Shown: positions 43,020 through 52,635, numbered from the stretch's first letter. The stretch is 64,000 nucleotides of DNA from Arthrobacter sp. zg-Y238 (GCF_024385525.1 NZ_JANFLU010000004.1:124001-188000), one strand, 5' to 3'. Notes: a model not told the origin generated them from the letters alone. Translations and numbers: made by a program.

Positions 43020-43903
43020 GCACCGCCGCCACCGGAACCAGGGGAACCCTGCGGATGCTGCTGGTGTCCTCGCGGCCGCTCTCCTGGGTGAACACGGCGT
43101 ATCCGTTCGCCGCGGCGTATCTGCTCACCACCGGGCGGATCGACCTGACCTGGGTGATCGGAACCCTGTACTTCCTGGTTCCCTACAACCTGGCGATGTA
43201 CGGCATCAATGACGTTTTCGACTACGAGTCGGACCTGCATAATCCGCGCAAGGGCGGAGTGGAAGGCGCCGTCCTGGACGGCGGCTTCCACCGCACTACG
43301 CTGTGGGCAGCGGTTCTCACGAACGTGCCGTTCCTCGCCGCCCTGGTCCTGCTCGGAAGCCCGCTGTCCTGGCTCGTGCTGGGCGTGAGCGTCTTTGCAG
43401 TGATCGCCTACAGTGCACCCGGGCTCCGGTTCAAGGAACGCCCCTTCCTGGATTCGATGACGTCGAGCACCCACTTCGTCAGCCCTGCCGTGTACGGGCT
43501 GGTCCTGGCCGGTGCGGTATTCACGCCGGGGCTTTGGGCGGTGCTGGGGGCGTTCTTCCTCTGGGGCATGGCGAGCCAGGCCTTCGGCGCGGTGCAGGAC
43601 GTGGTGCCGGACCGCGAGGCCGGCATCGGATCCATTGCCACGGTGCTGGGGGCGCGGCCGGTGGTGGTGCTCGCCGCCGCTGCCTATCTGGCGGCCGGCC
43701 TGCTGATGCTGCTGACTCCCTGGCCGGCGATGCTGGGCGGGCTGCTGGCACTGCCCTACATCCTGAACCTGGTTCCGTTCCTGCGCATCACCGACGCCGG
43801 GTCGGGCAGTGCGAACGCCGGCTGGAAACGGTTCCTGAAGCTGAACTTCCTCACCGGTTTCCTGGTGACACTGCTGATCATCTGGTACTGGCCTACCCGG
43901 TAA
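43016..43903 (+). CDS. crtEb: lycopene elongase, UbiA-type prenyltransferase
   Basis: This 295-residue membrane prenyltransferase adds C5 units from DMAPP to both ends of lycopene to give the C50 flavuxanthin-type skeleton. The first Asp-rich motif is in YGINDVFDYESDLHNPRKGG and the second in QDVVPDREAGIGSIATVLG; PLSWVNTAYPFAAAYLLTTG opens the protein. About eight helices fit UbiA proteins. The GTG at 43016 overlaps the crtYf stop. It is the last gene of the operon, before a strong hairpin. Confidence 0.92.
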   Translation: MSTAATGTRGTLRMLLVSSRPLSWVNTAYPFAAAYLLTTGRIDLTWVIGTLYFLVPYNLAMYGINDVFDYESDLHNPRKGGVEGAVLDGGFHRTTLWAAVLTNVPFLAALVLLGSPLSWLVLGVSVFAVIAYSAPGLRFKERPFLDSMTSSTHFVSPAVYGLVLAGAVFTPGLWAVLGAFFLWGMASQAFGAVQDVVPDREAGIGSIATVLGARPVVVLAAAAYLAAGLLMLLTPWPAMLGGLLALPYILNLVPFLRITDAGSGSANAGWKRFLKLNFLTGFLVTLLIIWYWPTR

Positions 43904-43917
43904 GAGGCAGGACACAC

Positions 43918-43953
43918 AGCAGCGGCCGGCCCCCGAAGGGACCGGCCGCTGCT
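43918..43953. terminator. hairpin after the carotenoid operon
   Basis: AGCAGCGGCCGG pairs with CCGGCCGCTGCT, with further pairing in a short loop of C and G runs; GGTTACT follows instead of a T run. It lies between the convergent crtEb and catalase genes and could serve both. Confidence 0.7.
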
Positions 43954-43982
43954 GGTTACTGCTGGTTTAGCGGGTGCTGGAA

Positions 43983-45473
43983 TTACTCAGCAACGCCCAC
44001 GAACTCGGCCTTTTCGTTGGCCGTGGTCTCGCCCTGAGCCAGGGAAAGGCGCAGCTTCTCGCCCAGGACCGCGTCAACGTTGGTCCAGTACTGGATCGCA
44101 GCTTCGCGGATGTGCGGACGCTTCACGCCGGAGATGGCACCGGTGATGGTTTCCAGGAAACGCTGCTTGGCGGCGTCGTCGAAAACCTCGCGGTACAGCG
44201 TGCCGGCCTGGCCGAAGTCGCTGTCCTCGGAGTGCAGGGTCGCAGCGGAACGCACCAGGGCGCCGTCGTTCTCCCAGCTTCCCGCACCCGCCAGCGCTGC
44301 GTCGGCCGCGGGGCCGCCCAGCGTGTTCGGAGCGTAGACCGGAGTCTCCGGGGAGTTGTAGGAGAAGCGCATGGCGCCGTCCTGCGAGTAGTTGTTAACC
44401 GGAGCCTTCGGCGCGTTGACCGGCAGCTGGTTGTAGTTGGCGCCGATGCGGTAACGCTGGGCATCCGGGTAGGAGAAGATGCGGGCCATCAGCATCTTGT
44501 CCGGGCTGGCGTCGATGCCGGGAACCAGGTTCGCGGGGGACAGGGCAACCTGTTCGATCTGCGCGAAGAAGTTCTCCGGGTTGCGGTTCAGGGTGTGGGT
44601 ACCCACCTTGATCAGCGGGTAGTCCGCGTGCGGCCAGACCTTGGTCAGGTCGAACGGGTTGAACCGGTACGTCTTGGCATCTTCGTACGGCATGACCTGC
44701 ACGTGCAGGTCCCAGGACGGGAAGTTGCCGGCCTCGATGGCCTCGTACAGGTCGCGGCGGTAGTAGTCGGCGTCGGCGCCGGCAATCTTCTCGGCCTCGG
44801 CACCGGTGATTTCGTGGTTGCCCTGGTTGGACGTGAAGTGGTACTTCACCCAGAAGCGCTCGCCGGCGGCGTTGATCCACTGGTAGGTGTGCGAGCCGAA
44901 GCCGGGCATTTCACGCCACGAGGTCGGCAGGCCGCGGTCGCCCATCAGGTACGTGACCTGGTGTGCGGACTCGGGGGAGTTGGTCCAGAAGTCCCACTGC
45001 ATGTCCGCATCGCGCAGGCCGGAGCCCGGCAGGCGCTTCTGCGAGTGGATGAAGTCCGGGAACTTGATGCCGTCGCGGATGAAGAACACCGGAGTGTTGT
45101 TACCGACGATGTCGTAGTTGCCCTCGGTGGTGTAGAAACGCAGCGCGAAACCGCGTACGTCGCGCCAGGTGTCGGGGGAACCCATTTCACCGGCAACCGA
45201 GGAGAACCGCTGGACGGTTTCGGTGGTGGTGCCGGGCTGGAAAACAGCGGCACGCGTGTACTTGGAGACATCCTCGGTGACAACGAACTCACCGAATGCG
45301 CCGCCGCCCTTGGCGTGCACGATGCGCTCCGGAATGCGCTCCCGGTTGAACTGCGCCAGCTTCTCGACCAGGTAACGGTCGTGAAGGGCAATGGCGCCGT
45401 CGGCGCCGGTGCTCAGCGAGTGTGCGTCGCTGGCAACCGGGGTGCCGGTCTGCGTGGTGGTGAAGTTGGACAT
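43983..45473 (-). CDS. katA: monofunctional haem catalase
   Basis: This 496-residue clade 3-type catalase breaks down H2O2. The catalytic His53 lies in [14 protein letters not shown], the Asn in [16 protein letters not shown], and the haem-ligand Tyr in [18 protein letters not shown]. The ATG ending at 45473 is chosen because AGAAAGAA lies a few bases upstream. It follows the Fur-family gene by 52 bases on the same strand, so the two form a regulator-catalase operon. No signal peptide is seen; it is cytoplasmic. Confidence 0.95.
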   Translation of the reverse strand: MSNFTTTQTGTPVASDAHSLSTGADGAIALHDRYLVEKLAQFNRERIPERIVHAKGGGAFGEFVVTEDVSKYTRAAVFQPGTTTETVQRFSSVAGEMGSPDTWRDVRGFALRFYTTEGNYDIVGNNTPVFFIRDGIKFPDFIHSQKRLPGSGLRDADMQWDFWTNSPESAHQVTYLMGDRGLPTSWREMPGFGSHTYQWINAAGERFWVKYHFTSNQGNHEITGAEAEKIAGADADYYRRDLYEAIEAGNFPSWDLHVQVMPYEDAKTYRFNPFDLTKVWPHADYPLIKVGTHTLNRNPENFFAQIEQVALSPANLVPGIDASPDKMLMARIFSYPDAQRYRIGANYNQLPVNAPKAPVNNYSQDGAMRFSYNSPETPVYAPNTLGGPAADAALAGAGSWENDGALVRSAATLHSEDSDFGQAGTLYREVFDDAAKQRFLETITGAISGVKRPHIREAAIQYWTNVDAVLGEKLRLSLAQGETTANEKAEFVGVAE

Positions 45474-45525
45474 ACTGGTTCTTTCTCTGGTGCTGACAAA
45501 AGGGAGGAAAGGCTTTGGGTGCGTG

Positions 45526-45975
45526 CTACGAGGCTGCGGCGGCGCAGTCTGTGCAGATCCCGCGGTAGAGCACATCCGCAATCTGGATGGTCATACCGTG
45601 TGTGTTTCCGGGGGTGAGGCAGGGAGCGTGGCCGACGGCGCAGTCCACGTCCTCGATCCGCCCGCATCCGGTGCAGATCGCGTGATGGTGGTTGTCATTC
45701 ACGCGGGTCTCGTACCGGGCCGGAGAATCGGGGGTTTCGATCTTCCGCAGCAGGCCGGTTTCGGTGAGGTCCGCCAGGACCACATAGACGGACTGCAGGG
45801 AAATGTCCGGAAGTTCCTGACGCACGCTGGCCGCGACGTCGTCCGCTACCGAGTGCGGTGCGGTGTCAACAGCACGCAGCACGGCAAGGCGCTGCTTGGT
45901 GACGCGGCGGCCGTGGGAGCGCAGCTCGTCGGACCACCTGGCGGTGGTTTCCTCTGCAGCTGCGTTTGTGGTCAT
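45526..45975 (-). CDS. Fur-family regulator (FurA/PerR-like)
   Basis: This protein of 149 residues has the winged-helix region [20 protein letters not shown] followed by [20 protein letters not shown], the histidine-rich metal site [20 protein letters not shown] and a second Cys pair ICTDC near the end, so both a structural zinc and a regulatory metal site are present. The neighbouring catalase suggests a peroxide-type (PerR/FurA/CatR) role rather than iron uptake. I prefer the ATG ending at 45975, with AGGA 8 bases upstream; an ATG ending at 45984 is possible. A palindromic box lies right before it. Confidence 0.9.
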   Translation of the reverse strand: MTTNAAAEETTARWSDELRSHGRRVTKQRLAVLRAVDTAPHSVADDVAASVRQELPDISLQSVYVVLADLTETGLLRKIETPDSPARYETRVNDNHHHAICTGCGRIEDVDCAVGHAPCLTPGNTHGMTIQIADVLYRGICTDCAAAAS

Positions 45976-45989
45976 GTCCAACATCCTAG

Positions 45990-46016
45990 CCTTATTTTGA
46001 ATTATTCATAATAAGG
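45990..46016. promoter_or_regulatory. Fur/PerR-like operator upstream of the fur-katA operon
   Basis: A 27-bp near-perfect palindrome has CCTTATTTTGAAT on one side and ATTCATAATAAGG on the other with a central T and one mismatch. It is A/T-rich in a G/C-rich genome and lies 5-14 bases before the possible start codons of the Fur gene. This pattern fits an autoregulated peroxide operator. Confidence 0.75.
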
Positions 46017-46099
46017 ATCGCCTAACCTGCTTCGGCGCCGGTACGCTGGCCTTAAAGCGTCCCGACAAGCGTCTCGACGAAACAGGAAGCAGAGGCACA

Positions 46100-46888
46100 G
46101 TGCCTGCAGCAGAAGCTCGAACGGGATTCCAGCGCGTCACGGTAGGGGACACGCACGTGGATATCCGCACCTACCGCCGCTTTGACGACGCCGGAACACC
46201 AGACTGGACCGAAACCCGCGCCGAGGTGGTCCTGGTGCACGGGATCGGCGCCTCGGAGCGGTACTACCGCCCGCTGATCTGGGAACTGGCCCGCACCTCC
46301 ATCGTCCATACCCTCGAGCTGCCCGGTTTCGGCTCCACCCCGAAGCCGCGCCGGCAGCTGCAGATGGAAGAGTTCGGACGCATCGCCGCAGAGGCGCTCG
46401 ATACCGCCGGCATCCGCGGCGCCCAGTGGGTGGGCCATTCCATGGGTTGCCAGGTAGTGGTGGAGATGGCGCTCGCCGCCCCGGACGCGGCCTCGTCAGT
46501 GGTCCTGCTGGGGCCGACCATCAACGACGCCGAGCGCTCCGCCCCGCTGCAGGCACTGCGGCTGATGCAGGACTGCATGGGCGAACCTCCGGCCGTCAAT
46601 TACATCCTGGTCACCGACTACCTGCGTGCCGGACTCCGCTGGTACTTGTCCACGCTGCCCGTGATGATCCGCCACCGCCTCGAGGAGCGGATCGGCGAGG
46701 TAAAGCCTCCGGTCCTGCTGGTGCGCGGCGGGAAGGACCCCGTGGTGCGCGCCGACTGGCTGGCCCGGCTGGCCCTTGCCCGGCCGGGTGCGGTGACGGC
46801 GGAAATCCCCGGCCAGCCGCACGTGGTGATGTACACCCGCCCGAAGGAAACCGCCGAGCTGATGCGCACGGCGGCCGCCGTCCAGTGA
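46100..46888 (+). CDS. alpha/beta-fold hydrolase
   Basis: This 262-residue hydrolase has the oxyanion-hole region VLVHGIGASERYYRPLIW, the nucleophile elbow WVGHSMGCQVVVEMAL (GHSMG), an acid in VRGGKDPVVRADWL and the late His in GQPHVVMYTRP, a complete Ser-Asp-His set. No signal peptide is present. The GTG at 46100 is used. Its stop codon overlaps the GTG of a second alpha/beta hydrolase, so the two form a coupled pair. The substrate is unknown. Confidence 0.86.
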   Translation: MPAAEARTGFQRVTVGDTHVDIRTYRRFDDAGTPDWTETRAEVVLVHGIGASERYYRPLIWELARTSIVHTLELPGFGSTPKPRRQLQMEEFGRIAAEALDTAGIRGAQWVGHSMGCQVVVEMALAAPDAASSVVLLGPTINDAERSAPLQALRLMQDCMGEPPAVNYILVTDYLRAGLRWYLSTLPVMIRHRLEERIGEVKPPVLLVRGGKDPVVRADWLARLALARPGAVTAEIPGQPHVVMYTRPKETAELMRTAAAVQ

Positions 46889-47637
46889 CGTCTCCACGCC
46901 CAGGTGTCCGTCCGCGCCGGCAGGGACGGATCTTCCGGTGGGCGCGGCAGGCGCGGGGCTGGGCCTCGGATTATCTATACGTGGCGTACTGGCAGGCGCA
47001 CGGCTTCATCTTCCGCCGGGACCCGGCGGCGTATCTGCATCCGGAGGGTGCGGTGCGGGCTCCGGTGGTGCTGATCCCCGGCGTCTACGAGAACTGGCAG
47101 TTCCTGCGCCCGCTGGCCGACTACCTCTATGAGCGGGGCCATCCGGTGCACACCGTGGCGCCGCTGGGCTACAACCGCGGCTCCATCGAGGACATGGCGG
47201 TGCTGGTGGAACGCTACCTGGCGGAGGCGAACCTGCAGGGCGTCCTGGTGCTGGCACACAGCAAGGGCGGGCTGATCGGCAAGCACCTGATGACCCTCCC
47301 CGACGGCGGCGCGCGGGTGGACCGCATGATCGCCGTCAACACGCCCTTCTCCGGCTCGGTCTATGCCAACCTGTTTCCCCTCGCGGCGATCCGCGCCTTC
47401 TCGCCCCGGGACCCGTTCCTGCAGAAGCTCCTGCGCAACGAGGACGTAAACGCCCGGATCACTTCGGTGTACAGCAGCTTTGATCCGCATATTCCGGCCG
47501 GGAGCCACCTAACCGGGGCGCGGAACATCCAACTGGAAACCATGGGGCATTTCCGCCCCATCGGGGATTCCCGGCTGCTGGAGGTCCTGGCGCAGGACCT
47601 GGACGACGCCGCGTCCCGGAGCGGCGAACAGGGCTAG
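46885..47637 (+). CDS. alpha/beta hydrolase, lipase/PGAP1-like
   Basis: This protein of 250 residues starts with a basic stretch and a Trp/Tyr-rich segment, then the strand APVVLIPGVYENWQFLRPLA, the nucleophile elbow VLVLAHSKGGLIGKHLM (HSKGG) and a late His in ETMGHFRPIGDSRLLE. The pattern resembles triacylglycerol lipase or PGAP1-like esterases. The GTG at 46885 overlaps the upstream hydrolase stop (GTGA). Its 3' end overlaps the convergent metallo-hydrolase gene by 4 bases. Function unknown. Confidence 0.8.
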   Translation: MTSPRPGVRPRRQGRIFRWARQARGWASDYLYVAYWQAHGFIFRRDPAAYLHPEGAVRAPVVLIPGVYENWQFLRPLADYLYERGHPVHTVAPLGYNRGSIEDMAVLVERYLAEANLQGVLVLAHSKGGLIGKHLMTLPDGGARVDRMIAVNTPFSGSVYANLFPLAAIRAFSPRDPFLQKLLRNEDVNARITSVYSSFDPHIPAGSHLTGARNIQLETMGHFRPIGDSRLLEVLAQDLDDAASRSGEQG

Positions 47638-48377
47638 GACGCGCCGCGGGCCAGAGCCTGTTCCACGGCCGCCGCTGAGCCGTCCCGCCACGGCTCCCCG
47701 TGCCCGGTGAGCAGCAGGGGAGCATCGGCCTCCGCCAGCAGGGAGAGGGAGGCGAGTGCCTGGGCGCTGTCTGCGGTGGCGGCACCCGAAACGATCTGCG
47801 GCCCCTTGGCGCCGGTGTAGGGATCGAGGGTGACCAGCGAATCGCCGCTGATCAGGGCCCCGCGGTCCGGATAGTGCAGGGCCACGTGGCCGGCGGTGTG
47901 CCCGGGCGTGTACAGGATCCGTGGCCTGCCCGGCAGTGCGTCGCCGGATTTCGGGGTAAGGCTGTGCAGGTCGGTCACGCCGCGCACGTTCAGTGCCCCG
48001 GCGAGGGTCATCGCGCCCAGGACGGGAACCGACTTGGGATAGCGCAGCGGATACAGGAACCGGTTGGTCTCGTGCCGGTAGCGGTAGGGGTGCGCGGCAA
48101 TGTACCGGTCGGCGTCGTGCACCAGGATGGGTGTGCGGTACTCCTGCCGCAGCCGTGCGGCAGTGCCCACGTGGTCGAAATGCGCGTGTGTCAGCACCAG
48201 CGCCCGGACATCGCCGGCGCCGTAGCCCAACTCGTCCAGCGCGCCGGTAAGGTGCGGCCACATTCCCGGCAGGCCGGCGTCGATCACCGCCACGCCGTCG
48301 TCGTCCTCGACCAGGTAGACATTCACATGGGCATGCTCAATGCGGTGGATTCCTTCGGCAACGTTGCGGGTAAACAC
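47634..48377 (-). CDS. MBL-fold metallo-hydrolase
   Basis: This 247-residue protein has the HxHxDH signature in VLTHAHFDHVGTAARL, then YTPGHTAGHVALHYPD, ALISGDSLVTLDP with the bridging Asp, and LLTGHGEPWRDG. These are the ligands for two metal ions in hydrolases of this fold, e.g. glyoxalase II-like or quorum-lactone-type enzymes. The start is a GTG (MFTRN) with GAAGGAG upstream. It is unrelated in detail to the other MBL protein at 445. Substrate unknown. Confidence 0.86.
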   Translation of the reverse strand: MFTRNVAEGIHRIEHAHVNVYLVEDDDGVAVIDAGLPGMWPHLTGALDELGYGAGDVRALVLTHAHFDHVGTAARLRQEYRTPILVHDADRYIAAHPYRYRHETNRFLYPLRYPKSVPVLGAMTLAGALNVRGVTDLHSLTPKSGDALPGRPRILYTPGHTAGHVALHYPDRGALISGDSLVTLDPYTGAKGPQIVSGAATADSAQALASLSLLAEADAPLLLTGHGEPWRDGSAAAVEQALARGAS

Positions 48378-48497
48378 AGCGGTTACTCCTTCGGCAGGGT
48401 GCGGGGAAATCGGTTTCGTCCCATCCTAAGCATGCTTTCTATTAGGGTGCGCGTGTGGTGCGCCGGAACCGGCCCGGCAGGCCCCTAGACTGCTCTG

Positions 48498-49769
48498 GTG
48501 CCAAGACTGCTCGCTGACCTCACGCCCCTGCGCGAAAGCCCCGAATTCCGCCGGCTCTGGACCGGAACCGCGCTCTCCGCCGTCGGGACCCAGCTCACCC
48601 TCGTGGCGGTCAGCCTGGAGGTCTACGAGCTGACGAAATCCAGCTTCAACGTCGGGCTGCTCGGGCTGGTGGGCCTGGTGCCCCTGGTCCTGGCCGGGCT
48701 GTACGGCGGATCGGTGGTGGACGCGTATGACCGGCGCAAGGTTGCCCTGTTCTCGTCGGGCCTGCTCTGGCTCAGCACCATCGGGATAGCAGCCCAGGCC
48801 TGGGCCGGGGTCGGCAACGTCTGGCTGCTGTACTTCCTCGTGGCCGTCAATGCAGGGGCGGGCGGGCTGAACCAGCCGGCGCGCAGCGCCATCATCCCCC
48901 GCCTGGTCCGTCCCGAACTGCTGCCCGCCGCCAATGCGCTGAGCATGATGACCTTCGGCCTGGCCATGACTGCCGGGCCCCTGCTGGCCGGAGTACTGGT
49001 GGCCCGGGTGGGTTACGGCTGGACCTACACCATCGACGTCGTCACCTTCACCGCCGCCATGTGGGCGCTGTACCGGCTGGCGCCCATGCTGCCGGTGGGC
49101 AAGGTGCAGAAGGCGGGGCTGGGCTCCGTGCTGGAGGGGTTCCGGTTCCTGGGCACCCGTCCCAACATCCGCATGACTTTCGTGGTGGACCTGTGCGCCA
49201 TGGTGTTTGCCCAGCCCCGTGCGCTGCTCCCGGCGATCGGGGCGCTGATGCTCGGCGGCGGCGCCACCACCGTGGGGGTGCTGCTGGCGGCCACCGCCGT
49301 GGGCGCCTTCCTCGCCGGCTTGTTTTCCGGGCCGCTCGGGCTGGTGCGCCGGCAGGGCCTGGCCGTGCTCTGGTCCGTAGCGGCCTGGGGTCTGTCGGTG
49401 ACGGCGTTCGGCGTCGTGGTGGTGCTGGCCGGCTCCAACGACGGCGCGGTCCCCTCCCGGTGGCTCATTCCCGCGGCGCTCGCGATGGCCTGTGCCGGGA
49501 TAGCCGATTCCATCAGCGGTGTCTTCCGGTCCACGATCCTGCAGTCCGCCACCCCGGACGCCATGCGCGGCAGGCTGCAGGGTGTGTTCGTGGTGGTGGT
49601 GGCCGGCGGACCGCGGCTGGGCGACCTGGTGGCAGGCGTGGACGCCTCCCTGGTCGGGGAGGGCTGGGCGGCAGTGCTGGGCGGACTGATCTGTCTGGCC
49701 CTGGTGGCGGTGCTGGCGCGCAGCCAGCCCCGGTTTGCACGGTACGACGCACAGCATCCGGAGCCCTGA
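48498..49769 (+). CDS. MFS transporter, EntS-like exporter family
   Basis: This 423-residue protein with about 12 helices begins LTPLRESPEFRRLWTGTALS, the usual opening of the EntS/MFS_3 exporter group. Motif A-like text is GGSVVDAYDRRKVALFS, and NAGAGGLNQPARSAIIPRLV is a well-known signature of that group, followed by LPAANALSMM. The second half ends with SATPDAMRGRLQGVFVVVV. No siderophore genes are near, so siderophore export is not implied. The GTG at 48498 is the start. Substrate unknown. Confidence 0.87.
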   Translation: MPRLLADLTPLRESPEFRRLWTGTALSAVGTQLTLVAVSLEVYELTKSSFNVGLLGLVGLVPLVLAGLYGGSVVDAYDRRKVALFSSGLLWLSTIGIAAQAWAGVGNVWLLYFLVAVNAGAGGLNQPARSAIIPRLVRPELLPAANALSMMTFGLAMTAGPLLAGVLVARVGYGWTYTIDVVTFTAAMWALYRLAPMLPVGKVQKAGLGSVLEGFRFLGTRPNIRMTFVVDLCAMVFAQPRALLPAIGALMLGGGATTVGVLLAATAVGAFLAGLFSGPLGLVRRQGLAVLWSVAAWGLSVTAFGVVVVLAGSNDGAVPSRWLIPAALAMACAGIADSISGVFRSTILQSATPDAMRGRLQGVFVVVVAGGPRLGDLVAGVDASLVGEGWAAVLGGLICLALVAVLARSQPRFARYDAQHPEP

Positions 49770-49874
49770 ACCCTCGTCGGAGCAGGAACAGTCCGGCCCG
49801 GTTAAACGTTGAAGTATATGCATTTACCGGACGCTGCGGGCCTGAAAGGGCCTGCCTGAAAGGACTTTGTACCC

Positions 49875-50747
49875 GTGCACCGACATTTCAACGGCCTCAA
49901 GACGGCAGCCCTGTTCGGCGTGCTTTTCGCCGTGCTGCTGGGAATCGGGGCCCTGCTTTCAAGTGGAACCGGAAGCCCGGCGTTTATCTGGGTTTTCCTC
50001 GTCATCGGCCTGGCCACCACCGCGTACAGCTACTGGAACAGTGACAAGCTCGCCATCCGGGCAATGCGTGCCGTGCCCGTCACCGAGGCGCAGGCCCCGG
50101 AGATGTACCGGATTGTCCGTGAGCTTTCCCTGCAGGCCGGGGAGCCCATGCCCCGGCTCTACATTTCGCCCACCATGGCGCCCAACGCCTTCGCCACCGG
50201 CCGCAACCCACAGCACGCTGCGGTGTGCTGCACGCAGGGCATCCTGGCGCTGCTGAACGAGCGTGAGCTGCGCGGCGTGCTCGGCCACGAGCTGATGCAT
50301 GTCTACAACCGGGACATCCTCACCTCCTCCGTGGCGGCTGCCATTGCCGGCGTCATCACCTCGCTGGGGCAGTTCCTGCTCTTCTTCGGGGGCGGGGACC
50401 GGCGCAATGCCAATCCGCTGGCCATGATTGCCATGGCCGTCCTGGCGCCGATGGCCGCGTCGCTGATCCAGATGGCTATCGGCAGGACCCGCGAGTACGA
50501 CGCCGACGAAGACGGTGCGAAGCTCACCAACGATCCGCTGGCGCTCGCCTCGGCCCTGCGCAAGCTGGAGAGCGGAACCCAGCGCGCTCCGCTGCCGAGC
50601 AATGACCAGAAGCTGGCCAACACCTCGCACCTGATGATCGCCAACCCGTTCCGTGCGGGTGTGCGCGGCCTGCTGGCCACCCATCCGCCGATGGCGGACC
50701 GCATCCAGCGGCTGGAACGGATGGCCGGCCGCACCCTGGGCGCCTGA
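49875..50747 (+). CDS. htpX: membrane zinc metalloprotease HtpX
   Basis: This 290-residue M48 family protease takes part in membrane protein quality control. Two N-terminal helices (residues 8-50) are followed by the zinc motif HELMH at 138-142 in [17 protein letters not shown] further pair of helices comes next ([13 protein letters not shown], then [17 protein letters not shown]), then the third ligand Glu in [12 protein letters not shown]. Length and topology match HtpX. The GTG at 49875 has AAAGGA upstream. It appears to be a single gene, with the phosphatase gene 43 bases downstream. Confidence 0.94.
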   Translation: MHRHFNGLKTAALFGVLFAVLLGIGALLSSGTGSPAFIWVFLVIGLATTAYSYWNSDKLAIRAMRAVPVTEAQAPEMYRIVRELSLQAGEPMPRLYISPTMAPNAFATGRNPQHAAVCCTQGILALLNERELRGVLGHELMHVYNRDILTSSVAAAIAGVITSLGQFLLFFGGGDRRNANPLAMIAMAVLAPMAASLIQMAIGRTREYDADEDGAKLTNDPLALASALRKLESGTQRAPLPSNDQKLANTSHLMIANPFRAGVRGLLATHPPMADRIQRLERMAGRTLGA

Positions 50748-50790
50748 CGCGGTGCTGATCCGTCATCCGCTGACGAAGTAGGCTTCGAGC

Positions 50791-51468
50791 ATGCGACTGA
50801 TACTTGTCCGTCACGGTCAGACCCCCTCCAACGTGGAGCATTACCTCGACACCGCAGTCCCCGGACCGGGGCTGACGGAGCTGGGGAGGGAGCAGGCGGC
50901 GGCGCTGCCCGAAGCGCTCGGGCACGAACCCATCGACGGGATCTTTGCCTCCAACCTGGTCCGCACCCAGCTCACCGCCGAGCCCCTGGCAGCCGCCCTG
51001 GGCCTGCCCGTCCAGATCCGCGACGGGCTGCGGGAGGTCTTCGCCGGAGACCTGGAAATGCGCAATGACCGGGACGCGATCATCACTTACCTGAAAACCG
51101 TTTACCGCTGGGTCTCCGGTGACACTGCAGTCCGGATGCCCGGCGGCCCGGACGGAGCCGAGACGCTGGGGCGCTTTGACTCCGTGGTGGAGGAACTGGC
51201 TGCCGCAGGGTTGAAATCCCCGGCAATCTTCAGCCACGGGGCGATCATCCGGGCCTGGGCCACCGCGCGGGCCGAGAATGTGGGGCCGGACTTTATTGTG
51301 GCGAACGCCCTGAGCAACACCGGCGTTGCCGTGCTCGAAGCGGAAGAGCTGCCCGGCGGCGGCTTCGGCCCGTGGCAGCTGCTCACCTGGATGGGCGAAG
51401 CCGTGGGCGGGGAAGCACTGGAGGACTACGGCGACGACGGCCCTGCTGCCGACGACGTCGCGCTCTAA
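50791..51468 (+). CDS. histidine phosphatase family protein
   Basis: This 225-residue phosphoglycerate-mutase-like phosphatase has the catalytic RHGQT in LILVRHGQTPSNVEHYLDTA, the arginine in SNLVRTQLTAEPLA and the second His in FSHGAIIRAWATA. The acid residue is likely in LREVFAGDLE. It acts on an unknown small phosphoester; RHG enzymes of this size often act on sugar phosphates or cobalamin precursors. It is followed by a strong hairpin at 51491. Confidence 0.88.
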   Translation: MRLILVRHGQTPSNVEHYLDTAVPGPGLTELGREQAAALPEALGHEPIDGIFASNLVRTQLTAEPLAAALGLPVQIRDGLREVFAGDLEMRNDRDAIITYLKTVYRWVSGDTAVRMPGGPDGAETLGRFDSVVEELAAAGLKSPAIFSHGAIIRAWATARAENVGPDFIVANALSNTGVAVLEAEELPGGGFGPWQLLTWMGEAVGGEALEDYGDDGPAADDVAL

Positions 51469-51490
51469 GCCGACGTGCTGCTGTAAACAC

Positions 51491-51527
51491 CGACGGCGCC
51501 GTCCCCGCTGCGGGGGAGGCGCCGTCG
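51491..51527. terminator. hairpin between phosphatase and yajQ
   Basis: CGACGGCGCC on one side pairs with GGCGCCGTCG on the other, and inner C and G runs extend the stem to a small loop. It separates convergent genes. The T run is poor. Confidence 0.75.
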
Positions 51528-51545
51528 TAAGTGTTGTGCTGTGAC

Positions 51546-52037
51546 TTAGCGGAAGTTGATGAACTGCAGGTCGACCTCGAGGTCCGCACCCTTGAGCAGG
51601 GCCATGGTGGCCTGCAGATCATCGCGGGACTTGGAGCTGACCCGCAGCTCGTCACCCTGGATCTGGGACTTGACGCCCTTGGGGCCTTCGTCGCGGATCA
51701 GCTTGTTGATCTTCTTGGCCTGGTCCTGGGCGATGCCCTCCTTCATGGAGGCCTCAATCCGGTATTCCTTGCCGGAAGCGTACGGCTCGCCGGCATCCAG
51801 GGACTTCAGGGAGATGCCGCGCTTGACCAGCTTGGACTGGAGCACGTCCAGTACGGCCTTCACCCGGTCTTCCGAGTTGGCCTTCATCAGGATCTTCTCG
51901 CCGCTGAAGTCCACCTCCGCGCCGACGCCCTTGAAATCGTAGCGCTGGACGATTTCCTTCTGCGCCTGGTTCAGCGCGTTGGCCACTTCCTGCTTATCGA
52001 TCTTGCTAACGACGTCGAACGTGGACTCGCTGGCCAT
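51546..52037 (-). CDS. yajQ: YajQ-family nucleotide-binding protein
   Basis: This 163-residue protein begins [20 protein letters not shown] and has [19 protein letters not shown] and [20 protein letters not shown], then [20 protein letters not shown], all hallmarks of YajQ (two ferredoxin-like folds). Members bind cyclic di-GMP in some bacteria and have been called nucleotide- or tRNA-binding in others. It is complete and well preserved. It is monocistronic between a hairpin and a divergent small secreted protein gene. Confidence 0.94.
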   Translation of the reverse strand: MASESTFDVVSKIDKQEVANALNQAQKEIVQRYDFKGVGAEVDFSGEKILMKANSEDRVKAVLDVLQSKLVKRGISLKSLDAGEPYASGKEYRIEASMKEGIAQDQAKKINKLIRDEGPKGVKSQIQGDELRVSSKSRDDLQATMALLKGADLEVDLQFINFR

Positions 52038-52171
52038 TTCGGGACTCCTCTAAGTTGGTGACTTTTCCTGCTACTTAGCGTAGTAGGTCCGCGCCCCGAT
52101 GGCGCCCCGTTCCCAGCCGGTACACAGCAAACGCCCGGCGTCGTCCCATCGGGGCGGGGAAGGGTGAGGGG

Positions 52172-52516
52172 GTGGAAAACAATCCCAATGCCGCTTCCCG
52201 TCCTTCAGTCCGCCGCCCTGCAGCTGTCAGGATCCGCACCGCGGCCGCCGGGTCCTTCCTGGCGGCAGCGTCAGCAGCGGGGCTTGGAGTCGTCGGTGCG
52301 GCGCCGGCTCGGGCCGCGGTCTGCCCCGTGTCGTCTCCGGTATCGTCCGCCGTGGACAGCGCGGCAGAGGCCGCCGGCGTCGACCGCGGACGCGAGGAAC
52401 GCCTGGCAGGGATCCGTACGGACCTGGGGAACGCCGTCGCCTGGGGATCGGTGACCCAGACCCAGGCCGACCGGTTCTATGCCCAGCTCGAAGATCGAAT
52501 CACACGGGGGCTGTAG
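52172..52516 (+). CDS. small secreted or surface protein, function unknown
   Basis: This 114-residue protein begins with a GTG. The N-terminal part is basic (RPSVRRPAAVRIR), then a hydrophobic alanine-rich stretch and a likely signal peptidase site after GAAPARA, leaving a mature protein of about 65 residues. The mature part has one Cys and a short helical ending (GNAVAWGSVTQTQADRFYAQ, then LEDRITRGL) like the ends of small actinobacterial DUF-type secreted proteins. A GAGGGG ribosome site precedes the start. I do not recognise a family. Confidence 0.6.
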   Translation: MENNPNAASRPSVRRPAAVRIRTAAAGSFLAAASAAGLGVVGAAPARAAVCPVSSPVSSAVDSAAEAAGVDRGREERLAGIRTDLGNAVAWGSVTQTQADRFYAQLEDRITRGL

Positions 52517-52635
52517 GGGCTCCGATAAGCGGCCCGGGGGCGGTTTACACCCCGCCGGCAACGGCCGGAAACGGACCGGCAGGACTCTGTTTCGGGCTCG
52601 ATTCGTAACTTCGGAGAATCTTCGGTAAAGTTGTC

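Noticed and set aside
43974-45617. 547-residue open frame on the + strand opposite catalase
   Set aside because: Shadow frame; the - strand encodes a textbook catalase with catalytic residues and a ribosome site.
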